Shown here: positions 36,066-47,485 of the stretch, piece by piece | How the letters are laid out: every line of letters starts with the position of its first letter | Position numbering within the stretch: the stretch's first letter is position 1 | DNA from: Gordionus sp. m RMFG-2023 | Lineage: Eukaryota; Nematomorpha; Gordioida; Chordodea; Parachordodidae | NCBI RefSeq assembly: GCF_954871325.1 | Contig: NC_088775.1 | Span: 2,341,473 to 2,405,472 of the forward strand | DNA length: 64,000 nucleotides | Reading direction: 5' to 3' | Notes under the pieces: generated by a model | Seen by the model: only the letters and a program-made list of their open reading frames with translations | Database searches by the model: none | What the model was told of the DNA's origin: nothing | Program-made: the position numbers and the translations under genes

Positions 36066-38200
36066 GGTTCATACATATTTCTTGATTAAGAAACATAATT
36101 TAATAATTAGTTTACTTTTGTTAAATTTTGCTTGAAATTATTGTATTTAAAAAAATATAAATTTCAAAGGGAAAAAACATATCTTTTGTAATCAATGGGT
36201 TGGGAGTCAAGATTTTATTTAATAGTCGTTTTCTCAACATAATTATTATTAGGTATTGGCAAATTAACGCATTAATTGCTTCAAAATCAATTATTTTTTC
36301 CTAAAATAAATGAGCGTGTTAGAAATTATTATTTAAAAAGATTTCACTACACCATCTTTATTTTAAGCTTAAATAAATTTCAAATTTGAATTATTTTTAC
36401 TAAACTTATTATCTTTATTTGATTATGTTTTTCATTTAAGTTTTACAATATTTTAGAAGAATTCCAATAATTAGGCAAATGAATTTTTATTATAATGGTT
36501 TTCTGGATCTTAAATTCGTTCAATATACACTGAATTTTGAAAGAAAGAAAAACATAATAATAAGGTTTTACTTTCTGGTGCATGATCTTTACATACTAAA
36601 GTGATTTAAAATTTTTTTGTAACAATTACACAAACTGAAAAAACTAAATAAAACATTTAAACATTGTGATTACGGTATATAAATATTTACATCGAAAAGT
36701 GTTACACACACACTATATTATAACTATTTATTTTTATATAAATTTATTTTCTAATAAGTTAAACATATGGATTTTATTATTTTATAAAATTGTTTGATAA
36801 TTTATTTTAAGATTATATACACATTCCTAGTGCAATTAAATCTATAAGCTTTAAACTATTATGTGATTCCTATAGAAAGTACATATTGTCGACATTTTGA
36901 TATCTTTCCTTTAGATTTTAAAAAGAAATATGTAATGAAATATGATATAAAATAAAAAATTATATAATGATAGCACTATTCTTAAATTATATTGGCCAAA
37001 AATTAAAAGGCTCTAAATTGTCTCATCTCAATAAGAAGGTTTTATGATTTATATTCAAATTATAATAATATAAACTATTATATTTGAAGCCCAATTTACA
37101 AAAAAAACAAATTTTAAGATTATGTGCACATTCCTAGAGCAAATAAATCTATAAGCTCGAAAATATTTGAATCCTAGAAAAATAATAAATTGATGACATT
37201 TTGTTAAATTTAAAAAAGTAATAAATCGAATCCTTATGTTTGTTATGAAAATATTTTCAAATTCTTTAAAAATTTTGTTTAAGCGAACAATAATATATTA
37301 AATATTTTGTTTAGCCGTCGCTAAAATGATAAAGAAAATTATATTTTTTTACAATATTTTTATATATAATATTGTTTTAAGAATAATATTAAGTGTTCGT
37401 CACTAGTCTAGGGAAGCGGCAAAGTGTCATCAAGCTAATATTAAATTCATCAAAATGTATTTGATCATGACTTTATATCATGATATCTGAATAAAATTAA
37501 CAAAGAACTAATTAAAACTTGCAGGTTTAATTCACATATATTATATAATTCATATATTTATTAAAAATAGATTTAGCTAATAAAGATATCTAATAAAACT
37601 TAAAAAATTTTCATCTATGAACAATAAAAAATAAATAGGTAAACAACTGTCTTAAATTTGAGTATATAAAATTTATCACAATAATTGAAAATGTAGGCTA
37701 GAATTTTTTATGGGTTAAATTCAGATAAATTAAATCTATATAAAAAAAACTAAACAATATATTAATAATTACTAAATAAATTTTAGATGTAGAAAATAAG
37801 GGCAAACACAAGTTATTTAGAATTAGAGTCATTTCTTTTAAATTTATTTAGTTTAGAAATTTTATTTTAAAAAATTAAGTTTCAAAAAATATTTAATGTA
37901 ATGTTTATATAAAATATAATTGAATTTTTTCTTTCTCGTTTAGTAATTTTATCTTATAAATTATTATACAGTGTTGTGATGATTTAATAACACATATTGA
38001 GGATTAAATTTAAACCCATTCATGTATAATTAAATTATTTCTTTTGTTGTACATTAGTAAAGATTATAATTATATATGCATGTGTTTTAATTTAAGTCGT
38101 TAATATTTTAATTAAATACTCATAACACTATAATTTACGTGATAAATATATAAGTAGAAAATATTTTATATTTGATATGATTAAGTTCGTCTAACTTATT
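36066..38200. other. AT-rich stretch with one short repeat relative
   Basis: No gene. 36985-37130 loosely matches the start of block S (AAAAGGCTCTAAATTGTCTC against AAAAGGCTATAAATGGTCTC at 30480), suggesting an older third copy of that segment. Confidence 0.4.
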
Positions 38201-38220
38201 ATTTTAATCAGAGACCTGCA

Positions 38221-38345
38221 GGCCCGGCCCTAATCCCGGGCCGGGCATGAAAAAATTTTTTTTTAATATATCCGGGCCGGGCCTAAAAAAATTTTTTTTA
38301 AATATATCCGGGCCGGGCTTAAGATTGTTAAACCCGGGCCGGGCC
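38221..38345. repeat. Left subterminal CCGGGC array of the BED hAT
   Basis: About five GGCCCGG/CCGGGCCGGGC motifs lie between 7-20 bp runs of A and T. This is the pattern of subterminal transposase-binding sites known in hAT elements such as Ac. Confidence 0.7.
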
Positions 38346-38573
38346 GGGCCTTAATATTTTTTATAAAAATTTTTACATTATGAGTTAATGGTTATAAGGT
38401 TATATTATATTATAGTTATGATTAATATAATATTGGGTCATGGTTAACAAACCACCCACAGATCGATCTAATTATTAATTTCCTGCAAATTTATACAAAG
38501 TATTAATATATTTTTTATAATTCATATCTAAATTTTTTGAATATTTACCAAAACAATCAAATAAAGGAATATC

Positions 38574-38834
38574 ATGGCACAAAATACTAATGATATAATT
38601 AATAAAATTAAAAATAATATTTATTCTTTTAGAAATACAAGTAATAATTTAAAATCTGAAATATGGGCTAAATTTAACATCATCATAGATGAAAATAAAA
38701 AAAACATTGGCTACGTACAATGTAAGAATTGTTCAAGTATATTATCTTATAATTATAAACATGGTACATCACATCTAATAAGACATAAATGTGATGGCAA
38801 ATCCATGAAAATTAATAATTTTTTTTACACCTGA
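38574..38834 (+). CDS. BED zinc-finger protein, 86 aa, inside hAT
   Basis: A short protein with one BED-type zinc finger, the DNA-binding part of hAT transposases. W31 (EIWAKF) and the C-x2-C pair at VQCKNC (residues 54 and 57), then H-x3-H and a following C (TSHLIRHKC), form the finger. The rest of a hAT transposase (RNase H-like core, dimerisation domain) is absent from the element; the frame ends in FFYT and a stop. The start lies in a good context (ATCATGGCA) about 50 bp after a TATA-like run near 38505-38520. By inference it could bind the element's own GGCCCGG arrays and compete with a full transposase. It may instead be an untranslated remnant that has kept its frame by youth. Confidence 0.7.
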   Translation: MAQNTNDIINKIKNNIYSFRNTSNNLKSEIWAKFNIIIDENKKNIGYVQCKNCSSILSYNYKHGTSHLIRHKCDGKSMKINNFFYT

Positions 38835-39344
38835 AAAACCAACCTATAAATGTAATATAAAATATTTAAAAATTATAAAATAAATTATATTAATATTGTG
38901 CAATTAGATTATATTTTCAAAATTCTATTTATTATACATGCATTTTTTTAAATAGCGATTTATTTTTATTTTATAAATTAAATAGTAAATTAAATACAAT
39001 ATATTATATTCTCAAAATATTTTCCATTTTTATAAATTAAATATTAGTTTTATTTTTTTTAAATGCAATATAAAATATAGTATATGCTCAAAATATTATT
39101 ACCATTTTTATGAATATTAGTTTTATTTTTATAAATGCAAAAAATATAGTATATGCTCAAAATATCCATTTTTATAAATAACAGTTTTATAATTTTTATA
39201 AATTCAATATAATATTCTCAAAATATTAGCTTTTTCATGTATTTTTTAAATAATAAGCGATAATACTCGCTGAAAAATATGGTAAAATACCTCATGGGTG
39301 AATTTTTGTATATACCAGGTCGAATATAATTTTAAAAAATTCCG

Positions 39345-39517
39345 AGCCGGGCCTGAAATTTTTAAATTCGGGCCGGGCCGTAAAAATTTTTTTTTAATTT
39401 ATCCGGGCCGGGCCTTAAATCTTTAAATCCGGGCCAAACCGGGCCGTAAAAAATTTTTTAAAAAAATATCCGGGCCGGGCCGGGCCTAAAAAATTTAAAA
39501 CCGGGCCGGGCCGGGCC
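39345..39517. repeat. Right subterminal CCGGGC array of the BED hAT
   Basis: Mirror counterpart of the left array with about eight CCGGGC-type motifs, several as double or triple copies (CCGGGCCGGGCCGGGCC near 39471-39487 and 39501-39517). Confidence 0.7.
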
Positions 39518-41871
39518 GTGCAAATGGTGCCTCTGCAGGTCTCTGATTTTAATCGAGGTCAGTCCTTCCCCCATAATGGGCGAATCTAGGTTTAAAGGGA
39601 CAGGAATATTTTTATCAAACAAAATATCGATATAGGTGTCAAATAATAGCTAATTTTAATATCTTTTGACTGAAAGTATTCTTTCTTGGTCTTGATGGGT
39701 GATATTGAATTAGGGTGGGAAGAAATGGAGGGGGGGGGGGGTAAAAAGTTTTTTTGATATGGATATGAAACAGGAGTTAATTAAAATACTTTAATAGTAA
39801 TAATTACTTTAAGCGGGCGAGTCTAGGTCTCGGGGGTCAGGAATATTCTTTTCAACACAAAATATTGATATGGGTATCAAATAAAAGCTAATTTAAATAT
39901 CTTTTAACTGAAAGCATTTATTTTTGGTCTTGATTTGTAGGACTTGGTGGAGGGTTGATGGATGGAGGAGTTGATAAAAAAATAAATTTATGATATGGGC
40001 ATCAAATAAAAGGTAATTAAAAAATATTTTGATTGTAATAATAATTAAGCTCTAAATCGGCTCTAGTCTTGGAGGGTCAGGTAATTTTTAATCAACACAA
40101 AATATTAAATAAAAATAATAGATCAAATCTATGCTCCAAAAATATTGTAGCCAAAATTATCTAAATGAAGGGCAAGTTACTATGGGTTGGAACCCATTTG
40201 GAAAATTGATTCCCCATTTCTAAAATTGCATTTTCACAAATGAATAACATTTAACAATTTACCCATTCCTAAAGACCATCTCGTAATAACAGCATCTAGA
40301 GGTGAATCTTCTTATAATGTTTTAAAAATGGCATTAATTATTTCAATAAATAATTATTCAAAATTATATTTATATTTCAATTATCAAAACAAATAAATTA
40401 TGTGGCTTGAAAAAAAATATAATAATAGGGATGATTTTCTTGTTAAGAATTGTGTTAATTTATAACTGCAATAAGAAAAATTTATAATGTCATTTTAAAA
40501 TATGTGAACTGATTTAAATATAGCTTCCAGAAATTTTTAAATTTATATTACATATTAAATTAAGTTCCGAGCAAATAATTTTATCATTAGTATACAATGA
40601 GTTTTTAAAAATTATTGACTATATATGACCCCTTCTTATTGTTAACATAGGCCCGGTCGAATCAACAATCCGGTACGGTTTAGTTTCAACTAACTATTGG
40701 GTCACATGCTCCGGCCCGTTAACATGGTCCGATCGTCCGGTTCAACCGAAAACCGATTAAAAAAGATAAAAGTTTGCTATAAATTGCTTTTTGGTTAATG
40801 TCATGTTCTCACACATACATGATTATTTAATGCCTACCACCAGGGGCGTCGCTGGCCTTTACAATATCAGGGGGCTCACCCCATACCTTTCAATCTTCAG
40901 CCGGGTTTTTGATTAATATACTTTTTTAAAATTTGTTAACTGAACAATTATTCTGAATTTCATATTTTGTCATTTATTACATTATGCATACACATTAAAC
41001 TTGCATATAAATACAAGACATTTTTAATTTTTTAATATATAATCTATTTATTACAGTATAAAGTATTTTCGATTGCTGATATACAAAAAATTTGCGTCAA
41101 AAGAATTACAAGTGATAAAAAAGATTAATTAATTCATACATATGCCTCAATTGATAATGGTTTTTAAAAACCACATAATACAATAATATAATTCTTAGTA
41201 CATTGACAAAAGGTTATCAAACTAATATAACTCTTTGTTACCATTTTAGACAATGTTTTATAGAATGGAATAATAAGGAAAAATATATAGGCCTATACCA
41301 AATCAACAATTTTTGAGGAAGAGCGACAAATCCAAATCATAAAACTATATGCGGTTAGAGCTTCCTTTTAGAAGATGACATGATGGAATCTAGATAAGTA
41401 ATCGAGAATATTATCGTGAGATATTAAATTTCTAAAAGATTATCTTCCATTTTAAATTATATATAAACGACTATACAGTTGACATTGTTTATCTAAAATA
41501 TGCAATCATTTACTCTTAGCCGTTGTTGTAATGATCTTAAATTACATAGCAACATAAATAATAGATGCTAGTTAATTTGCAGAAATAGCTATGACACTCA
41601 CGATGTAAACATATATCAGAATTTATTATGTTGGATAAATTAATAAAATATAAACAGTAAAAATCTTTGGAAGAAATAATTATGCAAATATATTGAAGCC
41701 TGGAGTTATTTACACAGCACTGCCATATTATAAATAAAACATTTTCTAACTATAAAATAAGGACCAGAATGATATGATGAAACAATTAAGATTTTATATA
41801 TTATCGCACCACCTGTATATTATATCTTAAAATAATAAAAGTTTGTAATAATATCAAAAATATATTTGTTT

Positions 41872-42082
41872 AGAAGAAGAAGAAGAGAGAAGAGAAGAAG
41901 AAGAAGAGAAGAAGAAGAGAAGAGAAGAGAAGAAGAGAAGAAGAAGAAGAAGAAGAAGAGAAGAGAAGAAGAAGAAGAAGAGAAGAGAAGAGAAGAAGAG
42001 AAGAGAAGAAGAAGAGAAGAGAAGAGAGAGAAGAAGAGAAGAGAAGAAGAAGAGAGAGAAGAGAAGAGAAGAGAAGAGAAGA
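41872..42082 (+). repeat. GAA/GAGAA polypurine tract, ~210 bp
   Basis: A nearly pure A/G run of mixed GAA and GA units. The matching part of hAT-B copy 2 (around 61960-62010) has none, so it expanded after insertion. Open frames through it (Arg/Glu/Lys-rich on plus, Ser/Leu-rich on minus) are artefacts of the repeat. Confidence 0.95.
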
Positions 42083-43719
42083 AAAAAATAGCTTTTCTAA
42101 AAACACCTAAAAAAAAGAAGAAAAGATATAAAAAATTTTATATCTATTGCAGGATAAATAAAAAAAATGTTTAATTTTTAAAATTATCATATAACTAAAT
42201 AGATGTAAATACTTGAATGTAAATTATTACAATATTTATGATCAAAACCATTTATTAGTAAAATTTATCATAATTATAACTGTAATATATTAAATAACTG
42301 TCAAATACGTCTATAAAAGTGGCATTTTATCTAATATTTTATAACTAACTGTGTATAATAGAGGATTATAAACTATATCTCTATTTATTTACTTTTTATA
42401 AAGAACTCTCTTATACTTATTTGGACCTTGAAAATATTTTTACGAATAGGTATGATAATTAAATTTAAAAATAAATATACAGTTGATTAGTTTTGAATCG
42501 GCTAATTACAATATTAAATTTAATTTTCAAATAATATGATTATATTTATTTAATTTGAGTTATATAATAATTAAAATAATAAAAGACAATTAAACTTCTG
42601 TTAAAGCTAAATTAATATTTAGTGAATTATTAATAATATATTTTTAATACAGAATTTGATTGCAAAAATATAATTTATATGTATTATAATCTAATAATTA
42701 AAATAGTATTCATTTAATAAAAATTTAAATTGTCTTATTAATTTCTAAATATAAAATCAAATCTATATATTACTTAATAGAATTATAATAGAAATCATTC
42801 AGGGGCAGGGTTGCGGTCAAATTCAAATTGCTGGAGAAATTTGGTATTATGTGGTAAAAATATAAAAATTGCGGTAGAAATATAAAAATTGCTAAAAAAA
42901 ATTTTTTGCGGGCCGGCCTTACTTAATTATCCCCCTTTTATTTTTTATTTAGTTTATATAAATACAAAGTTGGTAACTATATTTCTAAATAAAATAGCAT
43001 CTTGATTTATTAAAATATATTAATTTATAAAAAAACCAATGATATTTTTTAAATATAAAAACATGTAAACAAGATATAATTTTATAAAAAAACGATTTTA
43101 ATTTTACAATTAAAAAATATATTTTATGCGAATGTCCCGCAAACGACCGCAATTGGAAATCTACCGTGTGTGTATAACATTATAGGGATAGGGGCCTAAT
43201 TATCACGTATCAATACATAGTACTATAAAAATAAGAAATAATACAGATAAAACTACAGTGGGCAATTGTAATCACTTATCTTGTAGTAAAACATTTACAG
43301 AGATACTTATCATCACAATGTTGGTAGTATCTTTTCCCCATAATATTTAACGACTCTAATATAAATGAAAATTTACTTTAGAACAAAAATGGGCAATGCT
43401 ATTATCAATGTTTTAGGACCTAAATCCAGAAGGTCAATTCTTGACGATTTGAAAAATAATCATACATATGCAATTCTAACAGATGATCTATAAAGGGAAA
43501 TATTAAAATATTTTCCTTGATCCTCCGCTATTTCATCAAAATTAAGGTCATTTCAATAAAACTATTAAATTTTTTCCCTTCAAGTAGTGAAAAATCCAAA
43601 GACATAGCAAACCATATAAAGGTAAATATAGCAGATTCGAGATTAACAATAAATTGCATGTCAGCTTTCTGATCTGATAATGCCTCAGTGAATATGGTAA
43701 AAACAGAGTGTATTTACAG

Positions 43720-44050
43720 GATTAAATCACCACAATGATGGTTGCGATATGTTCCTAATACCCGCCATCGGAATTTTAATATTTTATAAACCTTTAAAAA
43801 AATATTGCTTAAATAAAGATTATAAAAGCTGTCCTAATATTTTGACAATTTTTTTTAATAATGAATGACAGAGGTATATTTAGGAATGATTTCATATGTA
43901 GGAAATCACATGCTTTAATGTGTAGTTGCAATCAGAAGAATCTCAACAAAGATTCACAAAATTATGCTGCAGATGTGTTCATCTTTACAGTTAAAAATTG
44001 ACAATAAATTTTATGGCGCTATTGCTAAAACTTAATTATATTTTATTTGA
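43720..44050 (+). pseudogene. Inverted duplicate of part of the hAT-C transposase
   Basis: This segment is the inverted copy of 44595-44945 (shared AAAGCTGTCCTAA, CATGTAGGAAATC and TTTATGGCGCTATTGCTAAA blocks). The same middle portion of the transposase therefore reads on the plus strand here and on the minus strand there. A transcript crossing both would fold into a ~330-bp imperfect hairpin with a ~545-base loop. Confidence 0.8.
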
Positions 44051-44059
44051 GATTTAAAT

Positions 44060-45660
44060 AATAGAACTAAATGTTTACCGTCGATATTGAGATATTTATA
44101 AAATTTCTGGCATGACATATTATATATTTGTTTAATCATTAGCTCTGCCTCTTATGTTGTTAAAGCAATCCGATTTCTCTCATTTTTCCATGCAATCCTC
44201 ATCAGGCTAAAAATTTGCTCGGATGAGGCATTAGAATGAGGTAAGGAGAAGATATACTCGCATATTTTTTAAAGCATGGGGATTTATCGTTATTACGAAA
44301 AAATTCTACCCATTTCTTCTCTGCTTTTAGACAATCTAACTTAAGTATTTTGGCAAATCTTAAAAATAGAGAGAATTATAATCTCCTCAAACACGACATC
44401 AACGTCTTCCGGTATTTTTAATATATTTTATTTATTAAATTATAAAAACCATCAATTGATGGTTACTATTCCAAGATCATAATATTTATACATTTGTAAA
44501 TAGAGTTATTAAAATCTAATTTTGATTGTAAATATTCTAAAATTGTGTTAATAAAAATATAAGCTTCATTTAAAAATGTTATACAGTATTATTTGAACAT
44601 TTCAATTTTTTAGCAATAGCGCCATAAAATTTATTATCAATTTTTAACTGTAGAGATGAACAGAGCTGTAGGATGATTCTGTAAATCTTTTTTAATAATA
44701 TTCTGATTTCAATTGAATATTAACTGCATGAAGTAGATTTCCTACATGTGAAACGAATCCCATGCTTCTGCCATTTCATACTCGAAAAAATTTTTCAAAC
44801 TTTTAGGACAGCTTTTAAAATCTTTTTTTAAGAAATTTTTTTAAGGGTTTGTAAAATTTTAAAATTCTATCGATGGCAGGTATTAATGACAACCTCCTAA
44901 TAGGTTTATATCGCAACAACTCACACCATTCTAAGTTAGACCGCTTCACCAACTCTTTTAATTCATTAACTCTTTTAGTTGATGACTAAATTCGTTAAAA
45001 CATTTCATCACAATTATTTCGACCACAGAGTACATTTATTGCCTTTTTGCAAGAATTATGTAGTATATGACATATACTGCCAATTGGTATTAATTTATTA
45101 TTGTGCTGCCTCAATTCGGTAACTTTGGTTTTTGCAAAAATTTAAAGAGGCATGATCAGCGCAGAAAGCTGACATGCAAATCATTGATAACCCTGAATTA
45201 TATTCACCATTATTTGGCTAGCTACTACATCGTTGGATTTTTCACTATCCGAGGAAAAATTTTTAACAGTTTAATGGAAATATTGAAATAGCGAAGGATC
45301 AAGGGAAATGTTTTTATATTTCCCTTATTAGATGCATCTGTTAGAATTGAATATAGATGCCCATCTTTCAAATCGTTTAGAATTGACCTCTAGGATTCAG
45401 GTACTAAAACACTTGTGATAGCCTTGCTCATTTTTGTTGTGCCACCAGTAAGGTTTGCAATTATATTGGAGTGTTAAATATCATGAGAAAAAGATATGAC
45501 CCACATTGTGATGATATAGCTCTGTGAATGTTGAACTACATGATAGATATATACGATTTCCGCAAATGTAGTTGCATCTGTATTATTTATTATTTGAGAA
45601 TATTTTTGTATTGCAGATGTTGATATACTCCCCTGTACTGACTTATATTAATGAAATTAT
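44060..45660 (-). pseudogene. hAT transposase relic (ZNF862/KIAA1586-like)
   Basis: On the minus strand, in order: EIVYIYHVVQHSQSYHHN near 45505-45560, a typical N-terminal core segment of this subgroup; then CGRNNCDEMF and KRVNELKELVKRSNLEWCE in 44920-45030. RYKPIRRLLIPAIDRILKF follows near 44850-44915. The Dimer_Tnp_hAT motif LPHSNASSEQIFSLMRIAW with KNERNR is at 44165-44240, then AELMIKQIYNMSCQKFYKYL near 44090-44150. This is enough to assign the hAT superfamily firmly. The frame changes several times and carries several stops, so no functional protein is made. The BED finger expected at the N-terminus was not found. Confidence 0.85.
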
Positions 45661-46123
45661 GTTAATTTATTACTGGATAAAAATAAAACAGGATAGAAAG
45701 AAATTTACAAACTAGACATGTTTTTCGAATAAATATTTAAAATTATTTTTTAAATATATAAATCATCAATTTATGTCTCTCAAAATTATTATTTATATTA
45801 AAAATGTTAATATACTAAAAAAAAATTGCGGTAGATCGGAGATTTCCAAATGCGATAATTGTGCGGGAGAGAGATGTCTGCGTGTAAACTAAAAAATTGC
45901 GGGAGTCCGCTGATGGGGGGAGAAATGGCAACCCTGTTCAGGGGGCTATCAAAAAAATATATTTTTAGTTCAAGGGGATAGTCAGTAAAAAAAAAATTTT
46001 TGCTTCAGGGGGTTTTCAAATTTTTGAAGCGACGCCACTGCTAACCACTTTTATAATATCTTCTTCGTTTACTTTTTTTAATTCTTCCGTTTCATTCATT
46101 CGTCAAGTAATTTATTTTATTAG

Positions 46124-46400
46124 AAATGGAAATTGAAATCGATAATATTATTGAATCACCACCCTCAGCCAAAAAATAACTATTGATTTAGAAAATAGTA
46201 TTAGTATTGCAAATGAAAAAATCGATCAAATTCAAATTTGAAAATATGTAAAAGAATTATATAAATTTTTTGAAAGGATAATCCTGGGAAAACATGTAAA
46301 ATATGTCTCCAGATATTTTCAATTCTTCAAGCACAAGTAAATTATTCATGTATATCAAATTAAAAGCTATTTTAAATAAACGAATAGAAACTTTATCAAA
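46124..46400 (+). pseudogene. BED-like N-terminal remnant of level-2 hAT
   Basis: An ATG at 46124 opens MEIEIDNIIESPPSAKK, then a stop. Downstream pieces KELYKFFERI, GKTCKICLQIFS and STSKLFMYIKLK have the order of a BED finger (aromatic, C-x2-C, then Ser-Thr-Ser before the histidine region), with frame changes. It lies in the right-hand part of the 40637-46819 hAT and is probably its own transposase remnant. Confidence 0.5.
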
Positions 46401-47485
46401 TAAACCTAAGTATAGTTATAATTAGGGCTGGAAACAATAAAAATCAAAGATTAACGAAAAATTGTATTGGATGGGTAAAAAATAGAATTATTTAAGATTT
46501 TTTAGAAGATAATTTGAATATTTATTTATAAATCGATGATTTGATTTTTTAATTAAATATCAATCACATTCAAACAAATACTAATTAAATATGCCTAAAT
46601 TGATTTAAATTATATTCAAAATTGCTATTGGTTTAATCTTTTTGTATGAAAAATATAATAAAAATGATTTAATTATATTTTAACAAAAAAATATTTTTAG
46701 ACGGGACCTAATCGACTGAAGCGACGATCCCACCGTCTGGTCTCATTCGACTTAATGGTCCATCAGTCCGGTCTCATTTTAGAAAAAACGGATCTGGGAC
46801 AGGACTGTTTCTAACACTACCCCTCCTTATTGTGATATTTAATATTAATGTCTAAATAATATGTTGTATTTAACTTTTATTTGATATCCATGTTTATGTT
46901 TTGTGTTTATAATAATATTCATGATATCTTAACAGAGCTCACCCAAATTTTGTAGAAAAATTTATATTTATCATTCTTTAAATAAATACCTATGTTCTTC
47001 CGATATGTCATGACCGTAGAAATCTGATTGATAAGCTGTGGGTGACTTTTTTTTATTATGAAAAATTATCAAAAAAAATTATTTATCACCCGCTCCTATC
47101 ATCCACCCTCCAGACTAAGACCTATACATCAAGACAAAGAATAAATGCTTTCAGCCAAAATATATTTAAATTAGCTTTTATTTGATACCAATATCAATAT
47201 TTTGTGTTGATAAAAATATTCCTGACCACCCAAGACCTAGACTCGCCCGCTTAAAGTGATTATTACTATTACATAAAATATTTTAATTACCTTGATATCC
47301 ATATCAAAAAATATTTTACCCCCCCCCCATCCACCTATTTAGGTCCAGTCCTACCCATCATAGCCAGAATGAAGACTTTTAGTCAAAAGTTATTAAAATT
47401 AGCTATTATTTGATACGCATATCGATATTTTGACTTGATAACTATATTCCTGACCCCCCAAACCTAGATTCGCCCATTAAGGGGA

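Larger units (their letters stand above)
38209..39545 (+). mobile_element. Compact hAT element (1337 bp) with BED-only ORF
   Basis: Perfect 13-bp terminal inverted repeats, CAGAGACCTGCAG (38209-38221) and CTGCAGGTCTCTG (39533-39545), are flanked by a perfect 8-bp target duplication ATTTTAAT (38201-38208 and 39546-39553), the hAT signature. Subterminal arrays of CCGGGCCGGGC separated by AT runs occupy about 38221-38345 and 39345-39517, a striking GC island in this AT-rich window. A ~75-bp AT-rich minisatellite (four to five units with ATATGCTCAAAATATT) lies at about 38930-39230. No DDE/dimerisation region is present, so movement would need a transposase in trans. The perfect ends imply a recent insertion. 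Confidence 0.92.
42806..45936 (-). mobile_element. hAT-C element, innermost of nest (3131 bp)
   Basis: Starts CAGGGTTGCGGTC at 42806 and ends GCAACCCTG at 45936, with a perfect 8-bp target duplication TTCAGGGG (42798-42805 and 45937-45944). The target lies in the subterminal CAGGGG-rich sequence of hAT-B copy 1. Subterminal ATTGCGG/CCGCAAT motifs recur near both ends (42850-42910, 43130-43165, 45826-45915), including a 20-bp tandem pair near 42855-42893. It encodes a decayed transposase on the minus strand. CAGGGTTGC ends are usual for animal hATs of this kind. Confidence 0.9.
40841..46040. mobile_element. hAT-B family element, copy 1, level 3 of nest
   Basis: TIRs CAGGGGCGTCGCT (40841-40853) and AGCGACGCCACTG (46028-46040) differ at one position. 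Flanks CCTACCAC and CTAACCAC agree in 6 of 8, a decayed target duplication. The interior matches 56911-62861 in order: 40920-41400 with 57045-57575, and 41425-42795 with 61546-62720. It was split by the hAT at 42806-45936. Net length is about 2.06 kb with no recognisable transposase, so the family appears non-autonomous. Confidence 0.85.
40637..46819 (+). mobile_element. hAT element, level 2 of nest (about 1 kb net)
   Basis: Ends TATTGTTA (40637-40644) and TAACACTA (46812-46819) match in 7 of 8 positions as inverted repeats. The flanks CCCCTTCT (40629-40636) and CCCCTCCT (46820-46827) match in 7 of 8 as an 8-bp target duplication. GC-rich subterminal zones with repeated TCCGGT/GGTCCGAT-like motifs lie at 40648-40760 and 46700-46805, as expected for Ac-like hATs. 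A BED-like remnant follows the inner insertion at 46124-46400. Removing the inner element leaves about 975 bp, so this was already non-autonomous or deleted. Confidence 0.65.
39560..47485. mobile_element. Inverted-repeat element with tandem subrepeats in its arms (outermost of nest)
   Basis: Left arm about 39560-40115 and right arm about 46865-47485 are inverted copies. The left arm holds subunits of ~245 bp starting near 39567, 39813 and 40055. Each includes a GCGAATCTAGG/GCGAGTCTAGG block and TCAAATAAAAGCTAATTT. The right arm repeats them in complement (47415-47480, 47170-47235, 46870-46935). G-runs at 39730-39743 and C-runs at 47319-47329 occupy matching places. No coding frame is seen in the net interior. 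Exact ends and target duplication are not resolved. The left end lies immediately beside the target duplication of the BED hAT. Confidence 0.65.

Noticed and set aside
41866-42174. Open frames of Arg/Glu/Lys (plus) and Ser/Leu (minus)
   Set aside because: They are translations of a GAA/GAGAA tract that is absent from the sister hAT-B copy.
46422-46818. Separate ~400 bp hAT-like miniature element with TAGGGCTGGAAACA start
   Set aside because: No matching 8-bp target duplication at the two ends; the right end is better explained as the terminus of the 40637-46819 hAT.
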